DNA from: CAZLXG01 sp964563585
Lineage (GTDB): Bacteria > Bacteroidota > Bacteroidia > Flavobacteriales > Flavobacteriaceae
Assembly: GCA_964563585.1 (NCBI GenBank)
Contig: CAZLXG010000006.1
Coordinates: forward strand, 1 to 53,311
Direction of reading: 5' to 3'
DNA length: 53,311 nucleotides
The notes under the pieces are model-generated. The model did no database searches. It saw nothing but the letters and a program-made list of their open reading frames with translations, and was not told the DNA's origin. How positions within the stretch are numbered: position 1 is the stretch's first letter; each line of letters opens with the position of its first letter. This document shows, piece after piece, positions 16,903 to 24,940 of the stretch. Made by a program: the position numbers and the translations under genes.

Positions 16903-17742
16903 TTACTTAATTTTTATTTCTATAAATACCGGCAAATGATCTGACGGATACTTACAATTTTTAGAGTCACTTAGTACAGCGTATTTATTAACTTCAATAT
17001 TATTTTTGCTTGTAAAAAGGTAATCTATTCTATCGATTACAGGTTCATGAAAATTAAAACCGTTAAATGTTCCTTGTGGTCCAAAAGGTTTTGAAGAACT
17101 TGTTAATTTTGTATCATTTAAAATTTTTGAAATAGTTTGAATTGGTTTGCTTGTTGGTTTTAGATTAAAATCTCCCATTACTATTACAGGAAAATTTTGT
17201 GTATTTAATTCTTTTATTTTTTCAAGAATTAACTCAACGCTATGTGTTCTGGCTTTATTACCAATATGGTCAAAATGTGTATTAAACACCCAAAATTGTT
17301 TCTCCTTTTCTATATCAATAAATAAAGCATAAGTGCAAATACGCTCCATGGAAGCATCCCAACCAACAGATATTTCGTTAGGTGTTTCACTTAGCCAAAA
17401 TGTGTCTTCATCAACTACTTTTAGTTTTCTGGAGTTATAAAAAATAGCACTATATTCTCCTTTTGTTTTAGCATCATCTCGTCCAATACCAATAAAATTA
17501 TAGTCAGTCAAAGTACTATCCAGATATGTAACTTGATGATGTAACCCTTCTTGTATTCCAAATACATCTGGCTCATAAAAAGCTATTTGACTACTAAGGA
17601 ATTCTTTTCTTTTTGCCCATTGATTTTCACCATCAAACGGATTATCATATCTAATATTATAGGTCATTATTTTATAAGACTGACCATTTATAATTGTAAT
17701 TATCCCTAACAGAAATACAATTGATAAAATATTTTTTTTCAT
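16903..17742 (-). CDS. Secreted endonuclease/exonuclease/phosphatase-fold protein
   Basis: A 279-residue protein with a signal peptide (MKKNILSIVFLLGIITIING), then the metal-dependent EEP fold: MTYNIRYDN (about residues 26-34), FGIQEG with the metal-binding Glu (about 61-66), the HFDHIGN region, MGDFNLKPTS (about 192-201) and the C-terminal SDHLPVF (about 268-274). All core catalytic elements are present. Family members include nucleases and sugar- or lipid-phosphate phosphatases. The place in an operon of mannosidases, as in gut Bacteroides mannan loci that carry an EEP-fold gene next to GH125, favours removal of phosphate from mannose-phosphate; this is inference. It lies 15 bases after the GH163 gene. 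Confidence 0.85.
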   Translation of the reverse strand: MKKNILSIVFLLGIITIINGQSYKIMTYNIRYDNPFDGENQWAKRKEFLSSQIAFYEPDVFGIQEGLHHQVTYLDSTLTDYNFIGIGRDDAKTKGEYSAIFYNSRKLKVVDEDTFWLSETPNEISVGWDASMERICTYALFIDIEKEKQFWVFNTHFDHIGNKARTHSVELILEKIKELNTQNFPVIVMGDFNLKPTSKPIQTISKILNDTKLTSSSKPFGPQGTFNGFNFHEPVIDRIDYLFTSKNNIEVNKYAVLSDSKNCKYPSDHLPVFIEIKIK

Positions 17743-17757
17743 TTTGAATAAATTATA

Positions 17758-20013
17758 TTAATCAATAATAACCTCATCAGCAAAAATCCATGAAGGAGTT
17801 CCTGTTGCATGATGCCAATATGGTGGTTCTATCATATTTTTACCTACTACTTTTACAAATCTTGCTTTTACTTTAGGAAAAGTGAGATTAAAATATTTAA
17901 TATCGTTTACTTTACTGATTTTTAGTAAAGGACGGTCATTCTTTATTGATCCCAATTTGATGAAATTGACATTATCGTTAGAATAATAATAAGTCACGTT
18001 TAAAGGGAAAAATACAACATGATTTGTAACCTGTAAAAATGCAGTTGAAACAGAGCTTATAAACTGATTGGAATCAAGGTCTATAACCACTTCCATATGG
18101 TTTCCTTCAAAACCTAACCAATTGGAATAAAAACTATTTCCTCCCAAAGCTCCATCTGTTAATACCTGCGGATCCTCGTTTGCATATTTTTTAGGCTTAG
18201 TATTCAAAAAAACTTTTTTACCAATAGCTTTATTAGGTAATAAGGCCACTTCAATAGCTTTTTTGTAATTATCATAATACTCTTGAACTGTAAAGCCCAT
18301 TTCATTCATCAACGTAATATTTGCTTTATTACATGTGACTAAAAAATTATTCAATTTATCAACAACAAATGGATTGATTATTTTTTGTCCATTATCCTCT
18401 TTTTTTAAAAGCCTAAAACCCTCTGAAAGATTTTTTCTACACGCCTCTAAAATAGCATAATCCACACTTAATCTTGCCTCTTTTGCTCTTTGTAATATGA
18501 TAGGTTTTTGGGCAACTATACTTTCTGCTTCATCAAAAAAGGCATCATACATTTTCAATAATTCAGGATTTAAATAAGATGAAAATGCTTGGGATGGATC
18601 GCCATACAAAAACAGAAAAAAATCAGGGTCTTCTTGAATTTTCTTATGTACAAGATCAATATATTTTTTAATATAAATCCCCGCCTCTTCATAATATCCA
18701 TTAGTAAATTCAGTAATTATTTCTTCAACATTTGCATCAGGATCCCATAATAATTTAGCCATCAAATATGAACGTAATTCAAATAATTCGCTAGGGTTAT
18801 TACTATGCTGTTCAAACACCCATTTTGCACTATTATCCCTAAAAAATTGAATGTTTGGCTTAAGCGTATGAAAGTTTGGAAATGGTGCTAAAAAATTAGT
18901 AAACTGAGTTGTATAATCCCAAATTCTAATATTATCTGTAATTTCATGCCATCCTCTAATATCATCTGCAAAATCTGTACATTTTTCAGTAATTGGGGCA
19001 CTGCGGTCACACTCTATAGAACATAGCGTAATCAGCACATTTTTTACTGGTTTTGTTTTACAGGGCTTACGGGTATATTGGTAAGCTAATGTTGATATTG
19101 TTTTATCGGGAAAATCTGCCGCTATTTTATTTACAAACCGAATCATTGTTCCTGAAGGGCTTTCTTCTTCTATGTCAATTTTACTACACTTATCACATTG
19201 GCAATATTGTTGATTATCATTTTGACTCACTGAAACTACAGAAGAATTTGGATGATTTTTAAAAAGAGATGCCACAGAATCTCTCACTATTTCATAAACA
19301 TCACTATTTGTAAGGCATAATTGAGTTGGTATTCTTTTACCTCTACGCAAGGCAAAATACTCAGGATGTTTTTCATAAAAATTTTCTTCTGGAATAAATT
19401 TATGAAAAGTATGTACTCTTGCATTAGACGCATAATGAGGAAATGCTCGTGTAGTTACTTTTAGTTTTTCGGCAAAACTAGGATTATTATAATACAAACG
19501 AGAATGTACCGTTCTAGTAGTTATATCTGGGATATAATTATGCGCAATTGATTTATCTAAAATTATAGTTTTTAAATTGGGGATTTCTTCCACATTTGGA
19601 GCATACCATCTACAATTTAAATACCTTTCTAAAAACTCATAAACTGCATTTTGGATTGCATTATCCGAACCTCCCGAAATAAATAAATTTTGTTCATCTA
19701 TCAGAATAGATAACTCATTTGGATTTAAAAACTCATTATTTATATTTCCAATGTAAATCTTTTTTTTATCAATATTTTGAGAACTCTCATCAACAATGAT
19801 AATGTTGGATCCGCTTATTTTGTCAATATACGTTTTCAATAATTCAGCAGACTTGTACTGGCTTTCTGTTGCACTATCCATAAAAACAATTTCATAATTT
19901 GAAACTCCGTTATCAACTAAAATAACACTATTATTAGTACATGAATAAAAAACAGTAATAGATAATATTAAAATCAAATACGTGTTTAACTTTTTTTTAT
20001 TTAAAAAAATCAT
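17758..20013 (-). CDS. GH163 (DUF4838) endo-beta-N-acetylglucosaminidase, lipoprotein
   Basis: A 751-residue lipoprotein (lipobox Cys25 in VFYSC). An N-terminal GH67-like non-catalytic domain (about 30-150) precedes the DUF4838 domain (about 160-480) with its hallmarks: TFHKFIPEENFYEKHPEYFA (202-221), QLCLTNSDVY, SVSQNDNQQYCQCDKC (261-276), FPDKTISTLAYQYTRK and CSIECDRSAPI (331-341). DUF4838 was renamed GH163 after Bacteroides BT1044 was shown to cut between the two core GlcNAc residues of complex N-glycans. Residues about 615-751 resemble an F5/8 type C (CBM32-like) module, shared with the GH20 at 28627-30957. Probably surface-exposed, it would release the glycan from glycoprotein. It is 13 bases after GH3. 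Confidence 0.85.
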   Translation of the reverse strand: MIFLNKKKLNTYLILILSITVFYSCTNNSVILVDNGVSNYEIVFMDSATESQYKSAELLKTYIDKISGSNIIIVDESSQNIDKKKIYIGNINNEFLNPNELSILIDEQNLFISGGSDNAIQNAVYEFLERYLNCRWYAPNVEEIPNLKTIILDKSIAHNYIPDITTRTVHSRLYYNNPSFAEKLKVTTRAFPHYASNARVHTFHKFIPEENFYEKHPEYFALRRGKRIPTQLCLTNSDVYEIVRDSVASLFKNHPNSSVVSVSQNDNQQYCQCDKCSKIDIEEESPSGTMIRFVNKIAADFPDKTISTLAYQYTRKPCKTKPVKNVLITLCSIECDRSAPITEKCTDFADDIRGWHEITDNIRIWDYTTQFTNFLAPFPNFHTLKPNIQFFRDNSAKWVFEQHSNNPSELFELRSYLMAKLLWDPDANVEEIITEFTNGYYEEAGIYIKKYIDLVHKKIQEDPDFFLFLYGDPSQAFSSYLNPELLKMYDAFFDEAESIVAQKPIILQRAKEARLSVDYAILEACRKNLSEGFRLLKKEDNGQKIINPFVVDKLNNFLVTCNKANITLMNEMGFTVQEYYDNYKKAIEVALLPNKAIGKKVFLNTKPKKYANEDPQVLTDGALGGNSFYSNWLGFEGNHMEVVIDLDSNQFISSVSTAFLQVTNHVVFFPLNVTYYYSNDNVNFIKLGSIKNDRPLLKISKVNDIKYFNLTFPKVKARFVKVVGKNMIEPPYWHHATGTPSWIFADEVIID

Positions 20014-20026
20014 AATTATAAACTTA

Positions 20027-22672
20027 TTAATTAATCATAATAAACTTAGTTTTGACCAAATCAACAGAACTTCCTCCTATCATAACCTCAAATTCTCCGG
20101 ATTCAACAACTCTTTTCATTTTTCTATTCCAAATAGCAAGCTCATCCGAAGTCACTTCAAAAGTAACAGTTTTTGTTTCTCCTTTCTTAATTAGTATTCT
20201 TTTGAAACCTTTTAAGCTTTTTTTAGGTGTCGTAACACTACTATATATATCATTAATATATAATTGCACCACTTCTTCACCATCAAAACCTCCAATATTT
20301 TTAACATCTACACTTACCTTTACAACTTCACCTATTTTATTCTTATAGTTAGAAACTTTTAAATTACTATAGACAAACTTTGTGTAACTTAAACCAAATC
20401 CAAATGGATATAATGGGGTTTCACTTTCGCTAACATATTTATGTATAGCTGATGGTTTTTGATTATAATAAATTGGTAATTGTCCTACTGATTTAGGAAA
20501 TGTAATTGGTAATCTACCTGCTGGATTGTAATTTCCAAATAGCACATCTGCAATTGCTCTTCCTCCTGCCTCTCCAGGAAACCAACCTTCAACTATAGCA
20601 GGAATATTTTCATTTATCCAATTTATTGATAATGGCCGTCCGTTTAATAACACACAAACCACTGGAGTTCCTGTTTTATGAATTGCTTTAATAAGTTCCA
20701 ATTGTTTTCCATGTAAATCTAAAGTTGCTACATCTCTATTTTCTTCAACTAATTCTCTTGATTCACCTAGTATTACAATAGCAATATCTGAACGTTTAGC
20801 AAGTTCCACTGCCGGTTTTAAATTTACCTTTTTAAAATTCCAACGCAGATGTGCTCTTGCTCCCCAGCCTCCTTCCCACATTTCAATACGGATTTTATAT
20901 TTTTTATTTGCTTCAACATCTATTGGTATTGTAACAATGTTGGTCGCTCCTTTATTCCAATTATCAATAACAAGTTTATCACCAATCCACATTCTTATTC
21001 CGTCATCCGAACTTAATCCAATCCATCCTTCAAACGATTCTTGTGACTTAATAAAACCTGTCCATCGTATAGAAAATCTATCATCATTAACACCATTCCC
21101 CGGTGACCAAGGCCAATCAAATTCCAATTGCTTATCAATTCTTGTTAATACGGGATCACCTTCTAATTCCATATTGTTAAAATACTCTCCTTTTAGTCCA
21201 TTATTCTTTTCATCTGATGTAAACAGAAATGTTGAAGGAATAACTTGCCCTTTAACTATTAATGGAACACCTTCTTCATACAAAACATTTACACCTGAGC
21301 TCACAACTTCTTTAATTCCTTCTAAAATTGTTATTGCTTTTTTATTTCTTACGGAATAACCTCCTAATCTAGATGCATCTGCATTAGGTCCAATCACTGC
21401 AATGGTTTTAATATCTTTTTTTAATGGTAAAATATTCTTATTTTTTAATAATACTATAGATTTCCTTCCTGCTTCTAAAGCAATTTCTTGATGCTCTTTA
21501 GAATGGAATTTTTTGACAATCAAGTTTTCATTTACATAAGGGTTTTCAAATAATCCTAAAATAAATTTTAAACGCAAAACTCCTGCAGCAGCACGGTTAA
21601 TAGCATCTATTGAAAGTTTGTTTTCTTTTACCAATTCTATAATTGTTGCTTGCCAAAATTCATTAGTAAAATCATAAAACTGCATATCAACACCTGCAGC
21701 AACAGATTGCCGAATACTTTCTTTAGGAGAATCAGTAACAAAATGAGTAGTTTGCACATATTTTATAGCTCCTAAATCTGATATTGTTATTCCCTTAAAA
21801 CCCCATTCTTTACGTAAGACGTCTGTTAATAACCATTTATTTACTGCACTTGGAATTCCGTCCAATTCTGTATATGCAACCATAGTTCCTAATGCTCCTC
21901 CTTTTTTAAAAGCTTTTTCAAAAACTGGTAAAAAATCTTCACGAGCTGTACGTTCTCCAACCAAAATTGGAGATGAATTACCTCCTCCTTCTGGAATACT
22001 GTGCACAGCAAAATGCTTAGGTTCTGCTATGATCGATGTATTTGATGCTAATGTATCACCTTGCATTCCTAAAATCATTCCCAATCCAATTTCACCCGCC
22101 AAATAAGTATCTTCACCAAAAGTTTCAGCTACTCTACCCCAACGAGGCTCTCTGCCTATTCCTAAAACAGGACCTAAACCGAAATGAACACCATGTATTC
22201 GTGCTTCAGTTCCTATAACCTTCCCTATTTTTTTCATTAAATCTGGATCCCAAGTTGCGCCTAACCCAATATTCATTGGGAATGCAGTACTTCCTGTTCC
22301 TAAATAACCATGAAGCATTTCTTCCATTAAAATAGCTGGAATTCCCCATCTATTTTCCTTAATAACATATTTCTGAATATCATTAATCAATTTGGTAGAT
22401 TCTGGGTACAAATCATGAATAGCTCCTAGTCCAAGTTTTCCAATTATATTTTTTGTTTTTTTTCTAGAAAAATTTCCCTCATTTAAAAAATCTCTTCCCC
22501 TATACATATCCATTTGCCTTACCTTTTCTTCAAGAGACATTCTATTAAGTAAATCTTCTACTCTTTTTTCAACTGATAGTTCAGAATTTTGAAACGGGTA
22601 TTTTACCTGTTGTGCTTTTACTTCAGAAAAGGTAAATACTATAACACTAAGAAATAACACTATTTTATACAC
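20027..22672 (-). CDS. GH3 beta-glycosidase with inserted PA14 domain
   Basis: An 881-residue protein with a signal peptide (cleavage likely after EVKA, residue 20), predicted periplasmic. The GH3 N domain holds FGLGPVLGIGREPRWGRVAE, KHFAVHSIPEGG (KH at 219-220) and the nucleophile Asp299 in ITISDLGAIKYVQ. The C domain is interrupted by a PA14 module (about 492-630, starting GLKGEYFNN) and followed by a fibronectin-III-like domain to the end. The KHFA and SD motifs are of the beta-glucosidase/xylosidase type, not of the NagZ hexosaminidase type, so the target may be a beta-linked glucose, xylose (as in plant or invertebrate N-glycans) or another sugar. Exact specificity is open. It lies 20 bases after a GH92 gene. 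Confidence 0.92.
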   Translation of the reverse strand: MYKIVLFLSVIVFTFSEVKAQQVKYPFQNSELSVEKRVEDLLNRMSLEEKVRQMDMYRGRDFLNEGNFSRKKTKNIIGKLGLGAIHDLYPESTKLINDIQKYVIKENRWGIPAILMEEMLHGYLGTGSTAFPMNIGLGATWDPDLMKKIGKVIGTEARIHGVHFGLGPVLGIGREPRWGRVAETFGEDTYLAGEIGLGMILGMQGDTLASNTSIIAEPKHFAVHSIPEGGGNSSPILVGERTAREDFLPVFEKAFKKGGALGTMVAYTELDGIPSAVNKWLLTDVLRKEWGFKGITISDLGAIKYVQTTHFVTDSPKESIRQSVAAGVDMQFYDFTNEFWQATIIELVKENKLSIDAINRAAAGVLRLKFILGLFENPYVNENLIVKKFHSKEHQEIALEAGRKSIVLLKNKNILPLKKDIKTIAVIGPNADASRLGGYSVRNKKAITILEGIKEVVSSGVNVLYEEGVPLIVKGQVIPSTFLFTSDEKNNGLKGEYFNNMELEGDPVLTRIDKQLEFDWPWSPGNGVNDDRFSIRWTGFIKSQESFEGWIGLSSDDGIRMWIGDKLVIDNWNKGATNIVTIPIDVEANKKYKIRIEMWEGGWGARAHLRWNFKKVNLKPAVELAKRSDIAIVILGESRELVEENRDVATLDLHGKQLELIKAIHKTGTPVVCVLLNGRPLSINWINENIPAIVEGWFPGEAGGRAIADVLFGNYNPAGRLPITFPKSVGQLPIYYNQKPSAIHKYVSESETPLYPFGFGLSYTKFVYSNLKVSNYKNKIGEVVKVSVDVKNIGGFDGEEVVQLYINDIYSSVTTPKKSLKGFKRILIKKGETKTVTFEVTSDELAIWNRKMKRVVESGEFEVMIGGSSVDLVKTKFIMIN

Positions 22673-22692
22673 ATTGTTTTCTTTAATTAATC

Positions 22693-24933
22693 TTATTTTA
22701 AAATAATTTTTAACTGCTTACCATTCACTAACTTTTCATGGGAAATAAAATATTCTTTATGCTTTTTTCCATTTAGCTTTATTTCCTTAATAACTCCAAC
22801 ATTATTCTTTTCTTTTTCAATAATCAATTGCTTGTTCTTATAATATCGAGAATCTAGTTCAATTGTGATTTTATCAAATACAGGAGTTGTTATTGCATAT
22901 TTAGGCTCTGCTGGCGATAAGGGATAAATACCCATCATTGAAAATACTAACCACGCAGACATAGTACCAGTATCATCATTTCCAGGTATTCCATCTGGTT
23001 GATTTTTAAAATATTTAGAAATCAATTCATTGACACGTTTCTGAGTTCTCCACTCCTCGCCTTTTATATAATTAAAAAAATAGGGATAGGCAATATTTGG
23101 TTCATTTGCCATATCAAACTGTTTGTTATCAAAAACTTTTTCTAATTGATTTACAAATGATTTTTCTCCTCCCATTAGTTTTATCAATCCTTTTGTATCG
23201 TGGGCAACCATAAAAGTATATTGCCAAGAGTTTCCTTCAATGAATCCAATATTATGTGCAAAATTAGCTCCAGTACTAGGGTTAAAAGGTTTATACCAAG
23301 AACCATCTTTATTTTTAGGTCTTAATAAATTGAAATCCTTATCAAATAGCTTTCTGTAAGTAATAGATCGTTTAGAATAAGTTTTAAAATCATCTTTTTT
23401 ATCTAATTTCTTTGCTAACTGAGCTATTGAAAAATCAGCAATATTAAATTCTTGTGTTATAGATACGGTACCACTATTAACCGATTCTTCTGTTAGATAT
23501 CCTTTTTCCAAATATTCTTTTATCCCAATTCTTACAGGGTTATTATCTACCTCAATAGAACTCTTCAACATTGCTTCGTAAGCTTTATCAATATCAAAAT
23601 CTTGAATTCCTTTTAAATACGTATCTGCAATTACCACTGCTGCTGGATCACCAACCATTGTAAAAGTTTCGGTTGAATTTAATTCCCATTTTGGTAACCA
23701 TCCGTTTTCATCATACATATCCAACATCGTTTTTACCATATCGGACTGCTGTTTAGGATATACCAATGACATCAACTGATGTAAGTTTCTATATGTATCC
23801 CATAGAGAGAAAACAGTATATCTAGTGCCTTTAGTTTTTGCTATTTTTCCTGTTTTAATTTCTTGATATTCACCATTAAAATCATTAAAAGTATTTGGAT
23901 GTATCTGTGTGTGGTACAATGCAGTATAAAACAAAATTTTATCTTCTTCTGTACCTCCTTCAACTTTTATTTTAGATAAAACAGAATTCCATTCTTCGTA
24001 AGTTTCTTTACGCACTTCTTCAAAAGTTTTATTTCCTATTTCTTTCTCTAAGTTTTCTCTTGCATTATCAATACTTACATAAGAAACACCAATATGCACT
24101 TCAATTTCAGTTTTTTGCTTAAAATTATAAGTGAAATATGTTCCAATACTATCACCTACAATCATTTTTGTACTATTTTTAAAAATACGTGTTTTTCCAT
24201 TATACTTCATCCATTGGGCTTCTACACCAACATATTTAAATGGTTTTTTCCATGCTCCAAATTCATCTGCGGGCTTTGAAAATTTAGCTACAAAATAAAC
24301 AGGATACATATCTTCAACGCTATTATAACAAAATGAGCCTACAGCACGCATTCCTTCTATTTCTGAAGATGAAATTATTCTCACCATAGCTCCAGATTCA
24401 TTTGTTAAACCCAAACCTAAATTTAATAATACATTTGATTTTCCTGCTGGAAAAGTATATTTACTTACTCCTACTCTTTTTGAAGCAGTCAATTCTACTT
24501 TTACATTATATTTATCGATTATATTACTATAATAACCTATTTTTGCAATTTCGTTAGAATATATTGACCCATATTGTAAATGATTAGTTTCTACTTTTCC
24601 TGTAGTTGGCATGAGTAAAATGACTCCTAAATCTGGACAGCCTACTCCACTTAAATTCACATGACTAAAACCTGTTAAAAATGTATTTTCATTTACGTAT
24701 GGATTAGACAACCAACGACTATCTTTTTCTAATGGTAAATTCTGAGGTCCTGCAACATTAAATGGGCTTATACTAACCATTCCTCTTGATGCTACTGGAC
24801 CTGGATATGTAGCTCCAAAATTTGAAGTGCCTATAAATGGATTTACATAATCTGCTGGGTTTTGTGCCAATAATAATAATAATAATAATACATTAAAAAA
24901 AACAAAAAGAATAAAAATTATTAATTTGTTCAT
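22693..24933 (-). CDS. GH92 exo-alpha-mannosidase (GVGCPD type)
   Basis: A 746-residue calcium-dependent alpha-mannosidase with a signal peptide whose core holds seven leucines coded by a TTA microsatellite. GH92 marks: VNPFIGTSNFGATYPGPV (30-47), GFSHVNLSGVGCPDLG (88-103), SLWDTYRNLHQL, the general-acid region EGNSWQYTF (566-574) and the base region GNDDTGTMSAW (651-661), followed by GIYPLSPAEPKY. The HVNLSGVGCPD loop differs from the HTHLTGTG and HLSLSGTG loops of two other GH92 copies here, so a different linkage is expected; which one cannot be said. No lipobox Cys, so likely periplasmic. It lies 7 bases after the next GH92 gene upstream. Confidence 0.93.
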   Translation of the reverse strand: MNKLIIFILFVFFNVLLLLLLLAQNPADYVNPFIGTSNFGATYPGPVASRGMVSISPFNVAGPQNLPLEKDSRWLSNPYVNENTFLTGFSHVNLSGVGCPDLGVILLMPTTGKVETNHLQYGSIYSNEIAKIGYYSNIIDKYNVKVELTASKRVGVSKYTFPAGKSNVLLNLGLGLTNESGAMVRIISSSEIEGMRAVGSFCYNSVEDMYPVYFVAKFSKPADEFGAWKKPFKYVGVEAQWMKYNGKTRIFKNSTKMIVGDSIGTYFTYNFKQKTEIEVHIGVSYVSIDNARENLEKEIGNKTFEEVRKETYEEWNSVLSKIKVEGGTEEDKILFYTALYHTQIHPNTFNDFNGEYQEIKTGKIAKTKGTRYTVFSLWDTYRNLHQLMSLVYPKQQSDMVKTMLDMYDENGWLPKWELNSTETFTMVGDPAAVVIADTYLKGIQDFDIDKAYEAMLKSSIEVDNNPVRIGIKEYLEKGYLTEESVNSGTVSITQEFNIADFSIAQLAKKLDKKDDFKTYSKRSITYRKLFDKDFNLLRPKNKDGSWYKPFNPSTGANFAHNIGFIEGNSWQYTFMVAHDTKGLIKLMGGEKSFVNQLEKVFDNKQFDMANEPNIAYPYFFNYIKGEEWRTQKRVNELISKYFKNQPDGIPGNDDTGTMSAWLVFSMMGIYPLSPAEPKYAITTPVFDKITIELDSRYYKNKQLIIEKEKNNVGVIKEIKLNGKKHKEYFISHEKLVNGKQLKIILK
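24869..24890 (-). repeat. TTA trinucleotide microsatellite in a GH92 signal peptide
   Basis: Seven tandem AAT units on the plus strand (TTA on the coding strand) encode most of the seven-leucine core of the GH92 leader. Slippage by whole units would stay in frame and change the length of the hydrophobic core. Confidence 0.85.
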
Positions 24934-24940
24934 TTGTCTA

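Noticed and set aside
17758..20013. GH67 alpha-glucuronidase for the DUF4838 protein
   Set aside because: Only the N-terminal domain looks GH67-like; the catalytic region carries the DUF4838/GH163 motifs instead.
20052..21359. Plus-strand ORFs opposite the GH3 gene
   Set aside because: They lie wholly within a well-supported GH3 gene and show no recognisable protein features.
24869..24890. CRISPR-like repeat
   Set aside because: It is a simple trinucleotide tract without spacers, and no cas gene is present.
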